From GCA-2737725 sp965229355 (GTDB lineage Bacteria > Pseudomonadota > Alphaproteobacteria > Rhodospirillales > Rhodospirillaceae): DNA of 64,000 nucleotides. Location of the stretch: NCBI GenBank assembly GCA_965229355.1, contig OZ245869.1, positions 2,418,001-2,482,000 on the forward strand, written 5' to 3'. Below the pieces are notes generated by a model. The model was not told the origin of the DNA, made no database searches, and saw only the letters and a program-made list of their open reading frames with translations. This document shows positions 9,522 through 18,983 of this stretch, piece after piece. A program made the position numbers and the translations under genes. Position 1 is the first letter of the stretch, and the number at the start of each line of letters is the position of its first letter.

Positions 9522-10005
9522 TTTAGCCCCCTACGACAGCCGGTTCTCCAGCTGCACGACTGCGAAATGCGGTACACTTTCTGTATGCGAATATTCGCTC
9601 GCGACACTCAAACCCTACGCGCTCATCCCAACAATCTCATCAGGACCGCCCAAAGCGTAGAACCGATCTGCAAAGAATACCCTAAAACCCATCAGATGCA
9701 GATGCCTTAGCAACGCGTGCAGCGCTGGCGCGGTTGCGTCATGAGGTCGCCCGGATATCCCCTAAACCCGCAGTTCTTGTAGCGAGATCACCCTGTCAGT
9801 AATACGGGTAAGGCTATGTTAATTCCCTGCGCCAACCGCTTGTCCGACCACGAAAATCAGAATAAAATCAATGCAGCGCTTGCGACAAAAAGTCGCACAA
9901 AATAACCCCACCTTAGCACCGCGGGTTGAAGGTCTTTCCGCGCGCGAAGCCTGCGGGCAACCATTGCGAATTGATCGCAAAAAATAAATTTTGAAATCCA
10001 CAAAT
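9522..10005. other. Intergenic region without a recognised gene
   Basis: About 480 bp between the start of the DUF1501 gene and the end of the ABC ATPase gene. Both genes point left, so it should hold the DUF1501 promoter. A perfect 12-bp palindrome, GCGAATATTCGC, lies at 9587-9598, about 70 bp upstream of the DUF1501 start, and could be an operator. A 60-codon minus-strand frame (9819-10001) lacks a ribosome site and family features, so I do not call it. Confidence 0.4.
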
Positions 10006-10036
10006 AAAAACGCCCGCTTTTAAGAGCGGGCGTTTG
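10006..10036 (-). terminator. Rho-independent terminator of the ABC transporter operon
   Basis: Inverted repeat AACGCCCGCT / AGCGGGCGTT around a short TTTTA-type loop. Read leftwards it follows the ATPase stop codon (10060) by about 25 bases and ends in a T-rich run. It is nearly symmetrical, so it may terminate in both directions. Confidence 0.85.
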
Positions 10037-10059
10037 GAAACTCGGATTTTGATGGAAAC

Positions 10060-11763
10060 TTAAGCCGCAGCGAAGGCCCGCTCTAACGTCGGCACCGCAT
10101 CCATCAGCGTGCGGGTATAGGCATCTTTGGGCTGCGTCAGAACTTGCTCGGCGTTCCCAGACTCAACCACTTTGCCCATGTACATCACAGCCACACGGTC
10201 TGAGATGTGACGCACGACAGCCACGTTGTGCGAGATGAACAAATAGCTGAGCTGATACTTATCTTGAAGATCCAGCAGCAGGTTCAAAATTTGAGCCTGT
10301 ACCGAAACGTCAAGCGCCGATGTTGGTTCATCCAGCAGCAGCAAGCGCGGATGTACCGACAGTGCGCGGCCAATGGCGATACGCTGACGCTGGCCGCCTG
10401 AGAATTCGTGCGGCATACGGTCAATCGAGCGCGGATCAAGGCCCACCAGTTGGCACAAGCCTTCAGCAGTTTCGCGCAGTTCACTGCGGCCCGGCGCTTT
10501 GCCCACGGTCAACGGCTCGGTCATGATGCGCCAGATCGGCCAGCGCGGATCAAGCGAGCTTTGCGGATCCTGGAACACGATCTGCACTTCGCGGCGCGTG
10601 ATCTCGTCGTGATCGCGCAAGTTCTTGCCTTTGTAGCGCAGTTCACCACTGGCCAGCGGAACCAAGCCGACGATGGAGTTGGCGAACGATGTTTTACCGC
10701 AACCCGATTCACCGACAATCGACAGTGTTTCCCCTTCGTAGAGTTCCAGGTTCACGTTGTTGACGGCGGTGTTGTATTCAATCGGGCGGCCAAAGAAGTT
10801 GTACTTCTTGGGATAACGAATGGTCGCGCCAACAGCTTCAAACAGCGGCGTGGCGCGGCCATACGGCACAAACGCAGCTTGAACTGAAGCGGTGATCGGC
10901 ATGGCGGCAACCTTGTCGCCCCCCTCAATCATCGACGCGGCAACAGTTTCCAGCCGCGACTTCGGCGTTTTGCCTTCCGGCAGGGCATTCAACAGCGCGC
11001 GGGTATATACGTGTTGCGGCTTGCCAATCACGTCGCGGGTCAAACCTTCCTCGACGATCTTGCCTTTGTACATCACATACACGCGGTCACACAGCTGGGC
11101 GACAACGGCCAGATCGTGCGTGATCAGCATCACCGACGTTTGCGTGGCTTTGGCGCGTTCACGCAGCAGGTTCAGAATTTGCGCTTGTACGGTCACGTCC
11201 AACGCGGTGGTCGGTTCGTCGGCGACGATCAGCTTCGGCTGGCACGAGAACGCCATAGCGATCATCACGCGCTGACGCATACCGCCCGACAGTTCATGCG
11301 GGTAGGCGTTAAATACGCGCTCGGGGTCTTGGATCTTCATGTCGCGCAGCAATTGTACGGACAGCTTCTCGGCTTCAACGGGCGTGATTTTCTGGTGGCG
11401 CAAGATCACGTCGAACATCTGTTCACGTACACGCAGCACCGGGTTTAACGCCGTCATAGGCTCTTGGAAGATCATGGAGACTTCGCCGCCACGAACTTTT
11501 TGCAGCTCTTTTTCGCCCATGGTCAGCACGTCGCGGCCCAGAACGGTGACCGAGCCATGCGGGATTTTGGTTTTCCCACGTGGCAACAGGCGCAGCATGT
11601 TCAATGCGGTGACGGATTTGCCCGAGCCCGACTCGCCCACAATGCCGACAACTTCACCAGCGCCGATCTCAATCGTAATGCCTTTCAAGGCATCAACGGT
11701 GGCTTCGGGGCTGACGAATTGCAGCGCTAAGTTATCGACGCGGACAACAGTGTTGTTGCTCAT
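10060..11763 (-). CDS. Oligopeptide-type ABC transporter, fused double ATPase
   Basis: 567-residue fusion of two ABC ATPases (DppD-like then DppF-like) that powers a peptide/nickel/opine-family importer. The N-terminal domain has Walker A GESGSGKS (about residue 43), signature LSGGMRQR and Walker B LIVADEPTTALD. The second domain has GESGCGKT (about 350), FSGGQRQR and LLLLDEPTSALD. An oligopeptide-transporter C-terminal region with Y-x-x-x-LL-x-A-L-P links the halves. Both sets of catalytic residues look intact. It is the last of three genes (permease, permease, ATPase) and is followed by a terminator. YejF is a similar fused ATPase, but substrate cannot be told from this. Confidence 0.9.
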   Translation of the reverse strand: MSNNTVVRVDNLALQFVSPEATVDALKGITIEIGAGEVVGIVGESGSGKSVTALNMLRLLPRGKTKIPHGSVTVLGRDVLTMGEKELQKVRGGEVSMIFQEPMTALNPVLRVREQMFDVILRHQKITPVEAEKLSVQLLRDMKIQDPERVFNAYPHELSGGMRQRVMIAMAFSCQPKLIVADEPTTALDVTVQAQILNLLRERAKATQTSVMLITHDLAVVAQLCDRVYVMYKGKIVEEGLTRDVIGKPQHVYTRALLNALPEGKTPKSRLETVAASMIEGGDKVAAMPITASVQAAFVPYGRATPLFEAVGATIRYPKKYNFFGRPIEYNTAVNNVNLELYEGETLSIVGESGCGKTSFANSIVGLVPLASGELRYKGKNLRDHDEITRREVQIVFQDPQSSLDPRWPIWRIMTEPLTVGKAPGRSELRETAEGLCQLVGLDPRSIDRMPHEFSGGQRQRIAIGRALSVHPRLLLLDEPTSALDVSVQAQILNLLLDLQDKYQLSYLFISHNVAVVRHISDRVAVMYMGKVVESGNAEQVLTQPKDAYTRTLMDAVPTLERAFAAA

Positions 11764-11780
11764 CTGATCAAGACCCTGAA

Positions 11781-12710
11781 TTAAACGTCGATGCTACGGC
11801 CGCGCTTGCGCGACAAGCTGGAGATACCATCACCCACCAAGTTCATGGTGATCACGGCCATCACAATGGCGCCTGCAGGCACCAGCAGCATGCCTGGTGC
11901 TTTCAGCAGGTACTGGCGGCTTTCGGCCAGCATGTTGCCCCACGTCGGCACACCCAACGGCGCGCCAATGCCTAAGAACGAAAGCGCGCTTTCGGCGATC
12001 AGCAAACCAGCAAAGTGGAACGCGAAGATCACGAACAATGACGCACGAACGCCCGGCAATACGTGGCCGAACATGATGGCAAAGCGGTTCACGCCAGCAA
12101 TGCGTGCGGCTTTCACATAGTCACGTTGGTAGATGGATGTGGCTTCCGCGTACACAACGCGCATGAACACCACCCACGACAACAAGCCCAATGTCAGCAC
12201 CAGCGGAATGAAGCCGTGGCCGACGATCACCACCACCACAATCGCCACCACCATGAAGGGGAACGATTGCAGGGTGTCGGTGATTTGGCGAATGATGGTG
12301 CGGGTCCAGCCTTCTTTCTCAGCCGCCATCAGGCCCAAGGTCGTGCCGATGAACAGGTTGATGATGTTGGCGGTCAGTGCGCAGGCCATCGACCATTGCA
12401 GGCCCGCAACCGCGCGGCTCCACATGTCGCGGCCTAAGTGGTCGCTTCCCAACAAATAGCCGCTCTCGCCCACTTTGGCGAAACGCTTCATCAGGTCGCC
12501 TTGCATTGGGTCGTGTGTTTGGAGGAACGAGCCAAACAACGCCAGCACCACGATGATGGTGAACAGCACAAACGCGATGATGATTTCAGCGTTCGCCATT
12601 TGCTTTAACTTTGCGCGGTTAAAGCGGGCTTCGGTATTGAGCGGGTTGAGGCTGCCTTCGGTTTTAGCCGTCTCAACAGCACCTTGAGATTTCACTTGAG
12701 TATCAGACAT
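11781..12710 (-). CDS. ABC transporter permease, DppC/OppC type
   Basis: 309-residue inner-membrane permease. An N-terminal cytoplasmic extension is followed by a first membrane segment (IIIAFVLFTIIVVLALFG) and the OppC-type sequence H-D-P...GTDHLGRD-like GSDHLGRDMWSR at about residue 100. Four further segments contain the EAA loop (AARIAGVNRFAIMFGHVLPG). It sits four bases downstream of the partner permease and 17 bases upstream of the fused ATPase. Peptides or a related substrate are inferred from the family; no binding protein gene is nearby. Confidence 0.9.
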   Translation of the reverse strand: MSDTQVKSQGAVETAKTEGSLNPLNTEARFNRAKLKQMANAEIIIAFVLFTIIVVLALFGSFLQTHDPMQGDLMKRFAKVGESGYLLGSDHLGRDMWSRAVAGLQWSMACALTANIINLFIGTTLGLMAAEKEGWTRTIIRQITDTLQSFPFMVVAIVVVVIVGHGFIPLVLTLGLLSWVVFMRVVYAEATSIYQRDYVKAARIAGVNRFAIMFGHVLPGVRASLFVIFAFHFAGLLIAESALSFLGIGAPLGVPTWGNMLAESRQYLLKAPGMLLVPAGAIVMAVITMNLVGDGISSLSRKRGRSIDV

Positions 12711-12714
12711 CGAA

Positions 12715-13713
12715 CTACGCCCCCTTCGTACGCAGGCGCGGATCGAGGAATCTGAAGACCAGATCAGTAAACGCGTTCACCGTGAACACCATGATCGCAA
12801 TCATAAACGCCAATGCTTGCACCACGGGGAAGTCCAACGTCTGTACTGATTCCAGCAACAACCAGCCCATGCCAGGCCATGAGAAAATCGTTTCAATAAT
12901 CGCGCTACCGCCCAGCAGGAAGGCAAATTGCGTGCCGATCAACGCGGCGGCCCCCAACAGTGCGTTCGGTACGGCGTGTTTCCACAAAAGTTCGGATTGT
13001 GTTGCGCCGTTTGCGCGTGCGGTGCGGATGTAATCTTCGCGCATCGCTTCGGCGACGTTCGCCGCCACAACGCGCGTCAAGCTTGGGAACAGGAACGAAG
13101 CCAAGCTGGCCGTCGGCAAAATCCAGGTGCGCGGATCTGTGGGCTCATATCCCAAAGACGGGAGCAGGCGTAAGTTCACCGCAAACACTTGGATGAGTAC
13201 GAGCGCAGTCACAAAACCCGGCACGCCTTGCATGACGAACAAGAAGCCAGAGACAGCGCGGCGTTCTGCGTTCTCAGGCTTAAAGCCCAACCAAGAACCC
13301 AACGGAATTGCGACCAAGGCGGTGAAGCCAATGGCCATACCCGCCAGATGCAGCGTGCGTGGCAACATATCGAGCACTTTCTCGAGCGCGGGTTCAGCGC
13401 TGGCCAGCGACTTGCCAAAGTCGAACTGCAGCACGTTCCACATATAAGAGAAGTATTGAATGATCAGCGGACGATCCAATCCGAACTGCGCGCGGATCGC
13501 GGCTAATTGTTCCGGCGTTGCATCGTTGCCCGCCAGCACCAGCGCCGGGTCACCGGCCGCGCGCAGCAGGAAGAACAACAGTGTCGTTACTGTAAACAGC
13601 AGCCACGCAAGTTTGCGTAATTGCAGAAGGAAAGGAACAAGGCCGGCAATAATGTCGGCACCTGTTGTTTTCTGAACAGCCGCACTCGCGGCGTTCTGAG
13701 TCACTGAGCTCAT
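12715..13713 (-). CDS. ABC transporter permease, DppB/OppB type
   Basis: 332-residue inner-membrane permease and first gene of the transporter operon. Features are the DppB-type first periplasmic region with G-D-P-A-x-x-L-A-G-x-x-A-T-PEQLAAIRAQFGLDRPLIIQYFSYMWNVLQFDFGKSL, six hydrophobic segments, and the EAA motif (TARANGATQSELLWKHAVPNAL). GGGAGA precedes the ATG. The 210 bp upstream (13714-13923) hold an inverted repeat TGCTCGT-ATA-ACGAGCA at 13870-13886, which could be an operator or part of a terminator for the gene beyond. Operons of this family usually also encode a periplasmic binding protein, which is absent here. Confidence 0.9.
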   Translation of the reverse strand: MSSVTQNAASAAVQKTTGADIIAGLVPFLLQLRKLAWLLFTVTTLLFFLLRAAGDPALVLAGNDATPEQLAAIRAQFGLDRPLIIQYFSYMWNVLQFDFGKSLASAEPALEKVLDMLPRTLHLAGMAIGFTALVAIPLGSWLGFKPENAERRAVSGFLFVMQGVPGFVTALVLIQVFAVNLRLLPSLGYEPTDPRTWILPTASLASFLFPSLTRVVAANVAEAMREDYIRTARANGATQSELLWKHAVPNALLGAAALIGTQFAFLLGGSAIIETIFSWPGMGWLLLESVQTLDFPVVQALAFMIAIMVFTVNAFTDLVFRFLDPRLRTKGA

Positions 13714-13923
13714 ACGTCTCCCACCACACGTCTCTATCGAAGCCTGAAAATGGCTTGAAAGGTATAGATATATGCCCGCATTGGGCTGGGGCGACTATAC
13801 CAAGCGAAGGGTCGCCTACCAGAAAAATGTATTCAGAAAAAACCTTACAAACCCGAGCCTTTTCAAGATTGCTCGTATAACGAGCAGTAGAAATACAGAG
13901 TTTGTTATATCTTTTACTGATGT

Positions 13924-15402
13924 TTAGCGGCGTTTCTTTAACGCGCGTTCCATCGCGGCTGAAACTGCCTGCAGCACCGCAATCCGGGCACGTTGTTTGT
14001 CATTTGCGCCAATAACCGTCCACGGGGCCGTTGTTGTTGAGGTATTTTCCAGCATGTCGTTCACGGCATGCTCGTAGGCCTTCCATTTCTTGCGGTTGCG
14101 GTGGTCATCGTCCGTCAACTTCCAGGTTTTATAGGCTGTGTTTTTGCGGTCCTTGAAACGGCGCTTCTGTTCGTCCTTGGTGATGTGCAGCCAGAACTTC
14201 ACAATGATGTGACCAGCCTCATGTAACTGCCGCTCGAACGTGTTGATCTCATCATAGCCGCGCGCAACCGTGTCTTGATCAATCAACTTCTCGACACGCT
14301 CCACCAGCACACGCCCATACCAACTGCGGTCAAACACCGTCATGTCGCCTGCGCGACCTAACTGCCGCCAGAAGCGCCACAGGTAGTGATATTTAAGTTC
14401 TTCTTCATTGGGCGCTGAAATAGGGACAATTTTATAATCACGCGCATTCAGCGCATATGTCAGGCGCCGGATCGCGCCACCTTTGCCTGCCGCGTCCCAG
14501 CCTTCAAAGGCAATGACGGTTGAGATGCCGCGTTTGCGGGCTTCATGCTGCAACTCGTGCAGGCGCATCTGTTCTTTATGAAAGGCCTTAGTATAGGCCT
14601 CATCGCTCATGGGCTTATCCATGCGCACGGCTTTGAGATAGTTACGCTTTGCTTTTACGGCCTTATGCGGACGCAGCGCTTGAGGTTCACCACAGTGAAT
14701 ATTGAGTCGGCTGGAAAGCGCCGACAGCACCGAAGCACGACGGTAATTATCGTCAGTTCCTTCCACCAGGAACCACGGTCGGTCTTCCGACGATGTCGCG
14801 CGAATAGCTTCGGCACTGGCATTGATATAGGCCGCGTAGTCTTTGGGTGTAGTCCAGGTGTTGTCGCTGGCGCGGAAGCCAATCAACGGGTCGCGGTTCA
14901 AGCGCGGCAGCACTTTGCGTTGTTGGGCTTTGCTGACGTGCAGCCAGAACTTCAGAATCAACGCACCTTCAGCGGCCAGTGTTTCCTCGAAAGCGTTGAT
15001 CTCGCGCATGCGGGCTTTGAAGGCCGCATGCGTCATTTTTCCACTGCAAAGCTCGGCAATGGGGTCGGTGTACCAGCCGCCCAGATACAGCCCAATAGAA
15101 CCGGCGGCTGGTAAGCTGCGCCAATAGCGCCAGAATAGGGGCCGCTCGCGCTCTTCGTCGCTGGGGGTGTCAAAGGCGATGGTGGAAATCCAGCGCGGGT
15201 CCATCCAGGTGTTCAGCAGGTTGACTGTGTCGATCACCCCAGCTCCGCGCACGCCATTCAGTATAATGAGTGTGGGGCGGCCCTGTTCGCGGGCCTTCTG
15301 CTGCAAGTGGATCAGGTCTAGCCGCAGCTTGGGCTGCATCCGGGTGAAGGCCGCCTCGGGCAGGGTGGCGCCAATTTCGGCAATTTTGAACATATCGGCC
15401 AT
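13924..15402 (-). CDS. pap: Polyphosphate:AMP phosphotransferase (two-domain PPK2)
   Basis: 492-residue protein made of two PPK2 domains, the length and layout of polyphosphate:AMP phosphotransferases, which make ADP from AMP and polyphosphate. The C-terminal domain has the working set: Walker A EGWDAAGKGG, a lid region, and FDRSWYGRVLVERVE. The N-terminal domain is degenerate, with GVRGAGVIDT in place of the P loop and GGWYTDPI where FDRSWY would be, as in known PAP enzymes. ATG 15402 (MADMFKIAEIG) is taken as the start; the frame stays open upstream to 15486, but with low-complexity, unconserved sequence. It is divergent from gap. Confidence 0.88.
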   Translation of the reverse strand: MADMFKIAEIGATLPEAAFTRMQPKLRLDLIHLQQKAREQGRPTLIILNGVRGAGVIDTVNLLNTWMDPRWISTIAFDTPSDEERERPLFWRYWRSLPAAGSIGLYLGGWYTDPIAELCSGKMTHAAFKARMREINAFEETLAAEGALILKFWLHVSKAQQRKVLPRLNRDPLIGFRASDNTWTTPKDYAAYINASAEAIRATSSEDRPWFLVEGTDDNYRRASVLSALSSRLNIHCGEPQALRPHKAVKAKRNYLKAVRMDKPMSDEAYTKAFHKEQMRLHELQHEARKRGISTVIAFEGWDAAGKGGAIRRLTYALNARDYKIVPISAPNEEELKYHYLWRFWRQLGRAGDMTVFDRSWYGRVLVERVEKLIDQDTVARGYDEINTFERQLHEAGHIIVKFWLHITKDEQKRRFKDRKNTAYKTWKLTDDDHRNRKKWKAYEHAVNDMLENTSTTTAPWTVIGANDKQRARIAVLQAVSAAMERALKKRR

Positions 15403-15636
15403 GTCTGCGGAATCTCGAGCTTTTATCTGTGGACGTTTTGCGCTTTTCGCATGCCACCTTAGCCTGCGTGCCCCTTGGATTCCCACCCCGACTATTGTAT
15501 GTCCGCGCGACTATCGAGGCGCGGCTTTCTCCGCCCGGATTCTCTCACGTTCACGCCCTATTTTGGGCGCAGAAGTTAGGCAATTTTCCGACGGCGGGTT
15601 TCACTCACCCCTGCGCCCAGCATGAGGACTTCTCCG

Positions 15637-16644
15637 ATGGCATTACGCGTTGCTTTGAATGGTTTTGGCCGCATCGGCCGTATGGTGTTCCGCGCTCTGA
15701 TCGAATCCAAGCGCACGGATATCGAAATTGTCGCCATTAACGACCTGGGCGACCCGGAAGCCAACGCGCACTTGCTGAAGTGGGATTCGGTCCATGGTCC
15801 GCTGCCGGAAGAGGTGACTGTTTCGGGCGACGTGATGACCGTTGCTGGCCGCCAGTTCAAAGTGTTGAAAGAGCGCGACCCGACGAAGCTGCCCTGGAAA
15901 GATTTGAACGTTGATATCGTGGCCGAGTGCACCGGTATCTTCACCGACAAAGATAAAGCCCAAGTACACATCAACGCTGGTGCCAAGCGCGTGCTGGTGT
16001 CGGCTCCGTCGAACGGCGCTGATCTGACGGTTGTGTACGGCGTGAACCACAACAAGCTGACCAAAGATCACATCATCGTCTCGAACGCCTCATGCACCAC
16101 CAACTGCTTGGCGCCGGTTGCTTACATTCTGCAAAAGAGCTTCGGCATCCAGCACGGCTACATGACGACGATCCATGCTTACACGGGTGATCAGTCGACT
16201 GTTGATACCCTGCACAAAGACTTACGCCGTGCGCGCGCTGCAGCTTTGTCCATCATTCCGACATCAACCGGCGCTGCCAAAGCCGTCGGCGAAGTGTTGC
16301 CGGAACTGAAGGGTAAGCTGGACGGCACAAGCTTGCGCGTGCCGACCCCGAACGTCTCTGTGGTCGACTTCAAATGCGTGCTGTCAAAGAACGTCACCGA
16401 AGCTGAAATCAACGAAGCCTTGGCGAACGCTGCTGCGGGTGAGTTGAAAGGCGTGTTGGCTGTGAACAAGCTGCCGTTGGTTTCGATCGACTTCAACCAC
16501 AATCCATACAGCTCGATTTTTGACGCCACACAAACGAAGGTCTTGGAAAAGAACTTCGCCCGCGTCCTCAGCTGGTACGACAACGAGTGGGGCTTCTCGA
16601 ACCGCATGCTCGACACGCTCGCCGCTATGGGCAAATTGCTCTAG
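15637..16644 (+). CDS. gap: Type I glyceraldehyde-3-phosphate dehydrogenase
   Basis: 335-residue glycolytic/gluconeogenic enzyme converting glyceraldehyde-3-phosphate to 1,3-bisphosphoglycerate with NAD. It has the Rossmann start ALNGFGRIGRMVFR, the catalytic Cys in SNASCTTNCLAP, a HAYTGDQ segment and the closing WYDNEWGFSNRM. An in-frame ATG at 15622 is rejected because it overlaps the AGGA ribosome site (15625-15628), which is spaced eight bases before ATG 15637. pgk follows 18 bp later, so the two lower-glycolysis steps are co-expressed. Confidence 0.97.
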   Translation: MALRVALNGFGRIGRMVFRALIESKRTDIEIVAINDLGDPEANAHLLKWDSVHGPLPEEVTVSGDVMTVAGRQFKVLKERDPTKLPWKDLNVDIVAECTGIFTDKDKAQVHINAGAKRVLVSAPSNGADLTVVYGVNHNKLTKDHIIVSNASCTTNCLAPVAYILQKSFGIQHGYMTTIHAYTGDQSTVDTLHKDLRRARAAALSIIPTSTGAAKAVGEVLPELKGKLDGTSLRVPTPNVSVVDFKCVLSKNVTEAEINEALANAAAGELKGVLAVNKLPLVSIDFNHNPYSSIFDATQTKVLEKNFARVLSWYDNEWGFSNRMLDTLAAMGKLL

Positions 16645-16662
16645 TCGGAAGCGCATCACATC

Positions 16663-17856
16663 ATGCCGCAATTCAAGACCCTCGATCAGGCGGACGTGGC
16701 AGGCAAACGCGTGCTCGTCCGTGCCGACCTCAATGTGCCGATGCAAAACGGCCAAGTCAGCGATGCCACACGTTTGGAACGTTTGGTGCCGACGATTAAA
16801 GACTTGGCGGCCAAGGGTGCCAAAGTTGTCGTGATCTCTCACTTCGACCGCCCCAAAGGCAAACGCGTTCCGGAAATGTCACTCAAGCCAGTTGCGCAAA
16901 CGCTGGGCAAAATTCTGGGTGCGGATGTGGCCTTCGCTGACGATTGCGTTGGTGAACAAGCATCAAAGGTGATCGCGGGCTTGAAGGGCGGCGATGTCGC
17001 TGTGCTGGAAAACTTGCGCTACTACAACGGCGAAGAAGGCAACGATGCAGCCTTCGTGAAGCAGTTGGCTGAGCTGGGTGATGTGTACGTGAACGATGCG
17101 TTCTCGGCCGCCCATCGTGCGCATGCGTCCACCGAAGGCTTGGCGCATGTGCTGCCTGCTTATGCGGGCCGTCAGATGCAGGCTGAGTTGGAAGCGTTGG
17201 GCGCTGCGTTGGAAAAACCGCAAAAGCCAGTGATGGCGATCGTCGGTGGGTCTAAGGTTTCAACCAAGCTCGATGTGCTCTCCAACCTCGTCACCCGCGT
17301 GCAAATGCTGGTCATCGGTGGCGGCATGGCCAACACGTTCTTGCATGCGCAAGGCATCGATATCGGCAAGTCGCTGTGTGAGAAAGACTTGGCCGAGATC
17401 GCCAAAGAGGTTCTCGCCAAAGCCAAGCAAAGCGGCTGCGAAGTCATTCTGCCGATTGATGGCGTGGTTGCCGCGGGCTTGAAGCCTGATATCGCAACAT
17501 CTGTTGTGGCGATTGATAAAGTGCCAGCCGATCAGATGATCCTCGATAACGGTCCGGCCAGCACGGCTGCGCTGCTCGCGAAACTGGAAGCTTGCAAAAC
17601 GCTCTTGTGGAACGGCCCGGTGGGCGCGTTTGAAATTAAACCGTTTGATGTCGGCACCATGAGCATCGCGAAGAAAGCTGCTGAACTCACCAAAGCGGGC
17701 AAGCTTGTCTCCATTGGCGGTGGTGGTGACACTGTTGCTGCCTTAAACGCGGCTGGCGTGGGTGATGACTTCACGTATGTCTCAACGGCAGGCGGTGCGT
17801 TCCTCGAGTGGCTCGAAGGCAAGGAACTGCCGGGCGTGAAGGCTCTCGCGCGCTAA
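16663..17856 (+). CDS. pgk: Phosphoglycerate kinase
   Basis: 397-residue monomeric kinase that transfers the acyl phosphate of 1,3-bisphosphoglycerate to ADP. The N-terminal substrate domain shows VLVRADLNVPMQNG and SHFDRPKGK. The nucleotide domain shows GGSKVSTKL, LLWNGPVGAFE and a closing IGGGGDTVAALN. Length and motifs are complete. It is the second gene of the gap-pgk operon and is followed by a strong hairpin. Confidence 0.97.
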   Translation: MPQFKTLDQADVAGKRVLVRADLNVPMQNGQVSDATRLERLVPTIKDLAAKGAKVVVISHFDRPKGKRVPEMSLKPVAQTLGKILGADVAFADDCVGEQASKVIAGLKGGDVAVLENLRYYNGEEGNDAAFVKQLAELGDVYVNDAFSAAHRAHASTEGLAHVLPAYAGRQMQAELEALGAALEKPQKPVMAIVGGSKVSTKLDVLSNLVTRVQMLVIGGGMANTFLHAQGIDIGKSLCEKDLAEIAKEVLAKAKQSGCEVILPIDGVVAAGLKPDIATSVVAIDKVPADQMILDNGPASTAALLAKLEACKTLLWNGPVGAFEIKPFDVGTMSIAKKAAELTKAGKLVSIGGGGDTVAALNAAGVGDDFTYVSTAGGAFLEWLEGKELPGVKALAR

Positions 17857-17864
17857 AAAATAAT

Positions 17865-17902
17865 GTGGAAAACGACCTTCCCATGTGAGGGCCGTTTTCC
17901 AC
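17865..17902. terminator. Bidirectional terminator between pgk and methyltransferase gene
   Basis: A 10-bp perfect inverted repeat GTGGAAAACG / CGTTTTCCAC surrounds an inner CCT/AGG pairing, immediately after the pgk stop. Read leftwards the hairpin is followed by ATTATTTTTT. It therefore suits the convergent gene from the right as well as pgk. Confidence 0.75.
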
Positions 17903-17959
17903 ACTTCCTCCCAGATTTCCCTGCAAATGTCCTGCATTAGCAGGGAGCATTTATCGTTT

Positions 17960-18964
17960 TTAGTTCATGTGATTTTTGTGGAGAAGTGGCTGGGGTGCAA
18001 TCGCTTCCATCGCCATCAACACCATTATCGCATCGACGTTTTTCCAAACATCTTCACACCCCAACACCCGACCTTGCGCAAGCTCGAGCGCTGATGACGG
18101 CTGCTTGCTCAACACTTCAAACATACGCCGCGCACTCTCGGTGGGTTTGATTTCGGCGTAGGCCGTCAGAAGCGTCAGCTTCTCAATCTTCTCTGGCGCA
18201 AGCGTTGTTGCAAAAACAGTACGTGCGATCTGCACGCCTGCATCTTGGCGATCAAGTGTTTGCGGATGGCGCACAAAGATATCGCAGCGATGCCCGCGAT
18301 TGAGCATCAGGTCTTTCTTCATTTCGCGGATCACAACATCGGGCTCGTTGTGCAGCAGCAGTGCTGCATCACGGGCGAAGTTCACTTTTAAAATCGCATC
18401 TACAAGCTTTGCAGGTGCCGTGTATGTCAGGCCCGCAGCGTGCATGGTTGCGGCCATGTCTTTGAAGGGCGTGATGTGAAAATGATCACCCAAGGGCCGT
18501 CCGCGCATGGCATCCAGCATTTGTGTGGCGAGCGGATTGGTTTTGAAAAACAGGCTTTGCGCGGCTTCTGCTTTCTCGCCCAACTCAAGACCAATACGTC
18601 TTAAAGCCGCTGGAATATGCGCGCCCGGTGATGTGGCGTAATCAATCACCACAAGCCCACGCACGTTGTTCAGGAGCATCTGTAAGGCGTTGCGCGTTGC
18701 CTCATCGGAACTGGTCCAGACGCTATTGAGCACAAGGATATCGATGTGATCTGGCGCACGTTGAATCTCGGCAGGCGTTAAGCCAATAAATTCGCCGCTC
18801 GGATACTGTGCCGCCAACGCACTGAACGCTGTGTTGCCTGGGCCAATCTCGATATAGCGAAATGGTGTGCTCACATCTGGCGGGGCAATTTCGGCATGCA
18901 GCAATGCGACCCGTATCATCGCAGGATCAAGCTCAGGGCGTTGCAATGGGAGGGGCGCGTTCAA
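17960..18964 (-). CDS. SAM methyltransferase-like protein with regulatory domain
   Basis: About 334 residues. A class I methyltransferase motif I, YIEIGPGNTAFSALAAQYP (about residues 40-60), is followed by GEFIGLTPAE and later DILVLNSVW. The C-terminal half has a segment HRCDIFVRHPQTLDRQ typical of the methyltransferase regulatory domain family. Target unknown. There is no ATG: two TTG codons (18970, 18964) are possible, and 18964 is preferred because GGAG lies eight bases ahead. It is 19 bp downstream of the LysE gene and probably co-transcribed. The short spacing between motif I and the later part suggests a reduced or degenerate catalytic domain. Confidence 0.65.
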   Translation of the reverse strand: MNAPLPLQRPELDPAMIRVALLHAEIAPPDVSTPFRYIEIGPGNTAFSALAAQYPSGEFIGLTPAEIQRAPDHIDILVLNSVWTSSDEATRNALQMLLNNVRGLVVIDYATSPGAHIPAALRRIGLELGEKAEAAQSLFFKTNPLATQMLDAMRGRPLGDHFHITPFKDMAATMHAAGLTYTAPAKLVDAILKVNFARDAALLLHNEPDVVIREMKKDLMLNRGHRCDIFVRHPQTLDRQDAGVQIARTVFATTLAPEKIEKLTLLTAYAEIKPTESARRMFEVLSKQPSSALELAQGRVLGCEDVWKNVDAIMVLMAMEAIAPQPLLHKNHMN

Positions 18965-18983
18965 TGTCAAAACTCCGTCACGC

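Noticed and set aside
9819..10001. 60-codon minus-strand frame upstream of the ABC terminator
   Set aside because: No ribosome site, no recognisable family, and composition looks non-coding.
14545..15114. 189-codon plus-strand frame
   Set aside because: Antisense to the polyphosphate:AMP phosphotransferase gene, whose motifs are unambiguous.
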